Source of the DNA: Bacteroidota bacterium
Lineage (GTDB): Bacteria; Bacteroidota; Bacteroidia; Cytophagales; Cytophagaceae
Reading direction: 5' to 3'
DNA: 64,000 nucleotides
Assembly: GCA_023392125.1 (NCBI GenBank)
Contig: JAEVZS010000008.1
Span: forward strand, 89,471-153,470
Within the stretch, counting starts at the first letter, position 1. Each line of letters begins with the position of its first letter. Positions 62,701-64,000 of this stretch are shown piece after piece. A program made the translations under genes and the position numbers. The notes under the pieces were generated by a model that searched no databases, had not been told where the DNA came from, and saw only the letters and a program-made list of their open reading frames with translations.

Positions 62701-64000
62701 GAACTATCACTATACCCTGTATGAGTATGATGAGGCCGGCCGCCTTACCGGTACCGTGCCGCCGGAGGGTATCGATTTTGTCGATACCGACAATCCGGAT
62801 CCGCTGATCAGCGGACGTACGCCGGTGCATCGCATGAAAACGCAGTATGAGAGCAACAGTCTCAGCCAGCTGCTGGAATCGGAAACCCCGGACGGGGGAG
62901 AAACCCGCTATCTGTACGACAAAGCCGGCAGGATCCGTTTCTCGCAGAGTGCCGAGCAGGCGGAGCGGGGTACCGCGCAGAACCTCTTTATCTTCAGCTA
63001 TACCAAATACGATCCGGAGACCGGCCGTGTCACGGAGATCGGAGAGTTCCGCACTGCTGTGGGCAGCCGGGACGCCTATGGCTGGCAGCGTCCTTCAAGT
63101 AGCGGGTCGGTTGCTTACCTCAACGAAAGAGCCGACAATATACTATGGCCGGTGGATGGCTCACGCTGCTTTGAGCAGAGCAATTTTTACTACGATACGC
63201 CGATGCTGACCGGACTGACCGGAGTAAGTCAGGAGAACGTGCAGGAGCGGGTATCCAAAGTAGCCAACGCGCACGGAGCTACCTACTACAGCTACGACGA
63301 GCACGGACGTGCCAAAACCGTCGTGCAGGAATTGCTGGATCCGCAGGAGGAAGCCATGCGCTTCAAAACCATAGATTACAGCTTTGACAGGCTCACCTCG
63401 CAGGTTACGCAGGTCGTGTATCAGAAAGGAGTGCCCGGCGAGGAGCTTGCGCACAGATATACCTATGATGCAGACAACCGTCTGAGTGAAGTCTTTGTGG
63501 CCAGAGAGCGGTTGCGGAGAGGCGTGTCAACGACAAAAACGCCACGCTATACAATAGTGGGTCGTGATTTTGTATGGGAGGGAGGAGGACCTATCACTAT
63601 TGATTTCTGGGTCAAAATAGAGGCCTCGGATGTGGGCGGCTGGGCCTTTAGGACAGGTCCTTCCGGTAATGACCGGATTTCTGCCCACGTACCCTGGACC
63701 GACAACAAGCTTTCGTGGGATTACGGCAACTATCAGGGCAATGGCCGGGTTTGGGCTGATTATACAGATTATCTTGGCCAATGGACACATATAGCCCTTG
63801 TTTCGGAAGGTATTGGCGGTCGTTTTAAAGGTATCTATCTGAATGGGGAGCTGGTAGCGTCCGAAAATGTTTCAGATGGTCCTGCTCCCAGAAGCGTCTT
63901 GCAGCTGGCCTACGATTACAAGGGATCACTGGACGACTTCCGTATCTGGGACAAAGTGCTTTCGGCTCAGGAGGTCAGCTATTATATGCAGAATAACGCA
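53762..64000 (+). CDS. Giant beta-helix / LamG / RHS-repeat surface protein, C-terminus outside window
   Basis: The frame opens at 53762 with signal peptide MLFAKQSLLLLTLCLLVRLV and is open to the right edge (3413 codons). Domains in order: parallel beta-helix of NLISGN...GTDxxG...ALPN repeats (about 30-770); a short Ig-like segment; a LamG domain (about 885-1080); an RHS/DUF6443-like region with SYMDGLGKMRQQQV (about 1240-1680); an NHL-type propeller (about 1697-1975); a DNRLRE/CBM96-like domain (about 1980-2170); a jelly-roll CBM-like domain (about 2290-2450); YD repeats (about 2980-3250, YDEAGRLTGTV, YLYDKAGRI); and a second LamG domain (3260 to edge). The pattern is that of a polymorphic-toxin or adhesin-type RHS protein; a C-terminal toxin or sorting domain, if present, lies beyond the window. 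Confidence 0.8.
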   Translation, partial: MLFAKQSLLLLTLCLLVRLVNGASNVFVVNKTTDDGSANTLRWAISQVNLSDEEDDNEIRFDFVGSGPFEIELDFAKGDLPPISRKVFVNGGYGRNISATGPEITVNFSWLNGFQLLADDNVFEGLDLLFYDDYAIKVSGNNSVIRANLLRQTKNWDVIGGSNHANYGRGIWVYGSENTLIEENISSYDFQFANGSSVSYPVLIENASYTLIRNNKLISFYFPRYNLENRFHSGKIMIIGSSYHTEIYGNHLGNNEGMPMGSGAFTHGVYVTSGPLKTYIGKVGEAPNVISGNAGFGVFLDGASDVYIKNNYIGSNATGTDTVVGTVMKSNWDGIVLDNASDIEIGGTESGASNLISGNTHKGIWFRYGNDNVRVYGNKIGTTLDGLSALPNRDGIAFITLQDNPNHWPLPAPDAAGVYFETSTRINIGGDTEASGNLISGNTSIGVWIYEKKGSVLIRNNKVGVNVSGTAALPNNYGMYVQKSHEGVTIGGMRQEGNLVSGNTLDGIHLIMTSGIRIYGNRIGTDAAGTSAVANNNGIRLYESSNCRIGSRGDYGNLISGHSGGAGVLLLHSSGNIIQANYIGTDISGQNALPNKQGVHFMGNADSNRVGGRITMEGNLISGNSESGVYLAGAGNRIEGNKIGTDAAGDNTIPNQYGIFTFNGNAYIGGETSQQGNLIKGNSLQGIFGSGNSVTNLFVYNNLIQDNGNNGILIYGDADNCRIGAPGKGNTFSGNGVSGVLVGIARYIRISGNSFYDNNSLAINLDLTGTTPGNQSKARPVITKVTFERAAQILVVEGTAEAGDTVELFSSSDVAETAYQYLGKSLPANSGGVWKARVHAGTALTGYLTATATRNRNTSQLSDVFSYDFCDAPPVLLSDLKAYYPFSGNANDMSGNGYNGSVYSATLTTDRFGNAASAYQFDGVNDYIECMGLNTLSDKDEFSMAFWFKGDRLLSGLRIEDASAFVRAGYNAGNQWPVPGVAMTFDGGTGNPVVFTGTTVQDSQWHHIAVTWKRGTVNGFRTYVDGALVAQRNSSSNALPAFTKNLFIGAHEGIRSYTRGAIDEVYIYSRSLSTEEIGYLYTGAMGELITLTGPSDFTMLSEITSADKLQWKLNSLPGLNEFTDTKYTFVVQAAPQIQDPETGELRGDWGSAEVYRLELSESQITFDVYEKELSWFIQPSKRNQTWYWRVGLQYMLPDENGVQPVQWSGARTILIDRKLPDIPADYLTSSDPESHTDHINWVYEVTYLNDGKTAQTISYMDGLGKMRQQQVLSNTTGQVLATETAYSEEGNAPVTSMVAPVNSRKFGYAHRFFDVYQGGVWEDFSTAHFDRETVGSSYNTPRNPVAADNTVKGSVANYYSNNNPWEQYVDDAGGYPYQYSLNYQDPLGRPLKAAGLGNDFRINSGREVIFLNSGVTKEELSQVYGLSKAAQMEKYVSKDAVIDPNGITSISYKDEKGNTIATAMTACETSPIGLDPLTEDGMTRFVSNLNVLGNDQLNTQDRSRLSAANIMITCGNQEIDLDYSIDLGAYSTTEGFCAVCAYEVSFRVVEDQTGYVVFDHTEELPGSGANVDCDNNTDVFTWQETVTLPRAGTYTIYRELRPQVDQETGRTVLETLIEEQENLLRTQKETKKTEFRDQYYSTEAWYAMRKLKTDGGDVGVPVIKECVERYAGNYINQGHYNGHRLNDTRFSSTTAMDIDSEDYIYVLDESRYIRKISPYNDSVSTIFDGNLIGVSIKGLSVDEQGGVYFSSRYSSGIYKVTGLGSATLLYNGKYDIGAIEYKNNAIYFTHNSDTNPTSASNVSKIDLAGNLLVNNFLSVGNELPFAINPVYVSNSLVITENSGSEDVYFNYGFYGSKVYKVSTGNTFEVVAGSGSYGQTDGYGLSASFMINRGIAIGQSGNLLIADYTRLATIDLSNRLVRSFVTGSYSGIIDGELKDVSLGNAEDLEFDSKGNLYFTDAHSIRVIKPCGFTEECEEKPAATTLTLKATAPAKMEQSITPGRTFSVNSYRPNDRFSGLNYIEASQWTEGGLARRIRGILNFDFTQIPQGAQILEAKLYLSGVNASWYSHQSDSDSCWLERITTPYDATVTYNTIPSTTTLNRVLVLPKNPAQPDINLNVTNLVKDILANPSAGYGIMLKLHNETQYRARVFASAKDPDPARHPRLEVTYVNNPLSCSGLSSTATYASVDLYADPAPMSSGTPVLLGSAGWLKEMKEEEFAAALAADVNTGTSTHGFSASALKSKAMPGVPGNKLSVSAPYSSGADYNGWTLRLDTDYATAVQGCFVLNGDNLVYNPAMEASPGGILSDYQSGAVNNPGYYLLADNATDFHGSLPSVTDHTGGGDFMIARGDTAALVSKIWKQGIAVEKNTTYTFSLWAIGLTSENPSRLQLKVNGVDVGSPVTLTGQWREIRYQWNSGGSVVANLSVEEASRAATGNVFGIDDITFRKNKASEGVFTGGADGECETTRWYLDQVTLEDVSGGSGKRIVDLDGKISGVIGAETLQIADPGTPAAASAAMRNAFIAEYKSMHWVELNPDDITSMEVYTVSPDQLPLINDDKTLELAQEDFYLLRVAFRGPSCEDKCVPVDFGQSCDQACDGQLLELKAARQEAYAGLSDITDQIPLGANLYTLRQLVDNFYPFGETVFEVFEDEENDLEEAFDAYLAYEMSDLAVKSFNFSKCINVCSTGGADAENICITCQGIYSSCVGDNMRELTDGHNYLVTRWEDEDGFPYATIDDMDSDEIGKLGTYLHSFLEEEFSNSFVRNLNNWYYTAGEASNDCSSCTGPSSPYCNSNSWNVSRFPDILLPVLEAANTRCQQEYDNCVGLATNPALTLCEQNLSDCIAIIPEGLSNQDYQDHYDQCLVAVDCSGDLSGVEEAERRMMIYEVQKELHLDYTIIMAKTEEVYQQTLSLTLPELALYLFDYKYAEECRLACAGQFEEAFSAWYEQQLLTTRERIEEAFLSQCYNRNESFTATFEQSNYHYTLYEYDEAGRLTGTVPPEGIDFVDTDNPDPLISGRTPVHRMKTQYESNSLSQLLESETPDGGETRYLYDKAGRIRFSQSAEQAERGTAQNLFIFSYTKYDPETGRVTEIGEFRTAVGSRDAYGWQRPSSSGSVAYLNERADNILWPVDGSRCFEQSNFYYDTPMLTGLTGVSQENVQERVSKVANAHGATYYSYDEHGRAKTVVQELLDPQEEAMRFKTIDYSFDRLTSQVTQVVYQKGVPGEELAHRYTYDADNRLSEVFVARERLRRGVSTTKTPRYTIVGRDFVWEGGGPITIDFWVKIEASDVGGWAFRTGPSGNDRISAHVPWTDNKLSWDYGNYQGNGRVWADYTDYLGQWTHIALVSEGIGGRFKGIYLNGELVASENVSDGPAPRSVLQLAYDYKGSLDDFRIWDKVLSAQEVSYYMQNNA

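Noticed and set aside
60884..62830. 648-codon open frame on the minus strand
   Set aside because: It lies wholly antisense to the giant RHS-like gene, whose frame is continuous with recognisable domains; the antisense frame has no domain and reflects codon bias.

Overview
The window looks like a chromosomal segment from a member of the Bacteroidota. Several signs point there: C-terminal type IX secretion (T9SS) sorting domains on five proteins, a hybrid two-component regulator (HTCS), the TAnnTTTG promoter box, an exosortase N / VIT-domain pair, and a tmRNA whose tag reads GEENYALAA. The order within the phylum cannot be settled from sequence alone. No tRNA, rRNA, CRISPR array or phage was seen. 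Two large genes run off the window edges: a beta-helix gene on the left and a giant RHS-like gene on the right.

Layout: (1) 1-5.2 kb, minus strand: a secreted beta-helix protein with an internal duplication, an AraC-type regulator, and an overlapping pair made of a lipoprotein and an L,D-transpeptidase-like protein, possibly an immunity/effector pair. (2) 5.5-22.6 kb, plus strand: a carbohydrate-utilisation cluster of five T9SS-exported multidomain proteins (tandem GH26-like, ADP-ribosylglycohydrolase-like with lectins, HExxH protein with lectin and PA14, GH43, MGH1-like GH with PA14), followed by an apparent frameshifted remnant of a sixth. Two genes share a nearly identical promoter block with a 21-bp-period direct repeat. 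The cluster is interrupted and bounded by REP-like palindromes that accompany an IS200/RAYT-like transposase. No SusC/SusD pair is present. (3) 23-32 kb, minus strand: a two-gene exosortase N system and a 1373-aa HTCS that is the obvious candidate regulator of the glycosidase cluster. (4) 32.2-36 kb: ssrA (tmRNA), a TerC-family membrane protein, an outer-membrane barrel protein and an acyltransferase.

(5) 36-44.3 kb, plus strand: a sugar-oxidation locus containing an AraC/cupin regulator, a pyranose-2-oxidase-like flavoenzyme, an IolE-like TIM-barrel protein, a GH63-type glucosidase and an FG-GAP beta-propeller lipoprotein resembling the propeller of fungal aldos-2-ulose dehydratase. Together these suggest glucoside hydrolysis or oxidation to a keto-sugar followed by dehydration or isomerisation. 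This is the most interesting metabolic proposal in the window. (6) 44.5-64 kb, plus strand: a small secreted protein, then a tight five-gene operon of an OmpH/Skp-like chaperone, a lipoprotein, a 2120-aa RHS-like secreted protein, a LolA-like secreted protein, and a giant (>3400 aa) beta-helix/LamG/RHS protein whose C-terminus lies outside the window. This looks like a surface or polymorphic-toxin type system with its own periplasmic helpers.

All functions come from reading motifs by eye; no database search was possible. Enzyme substrates are inference throughout.
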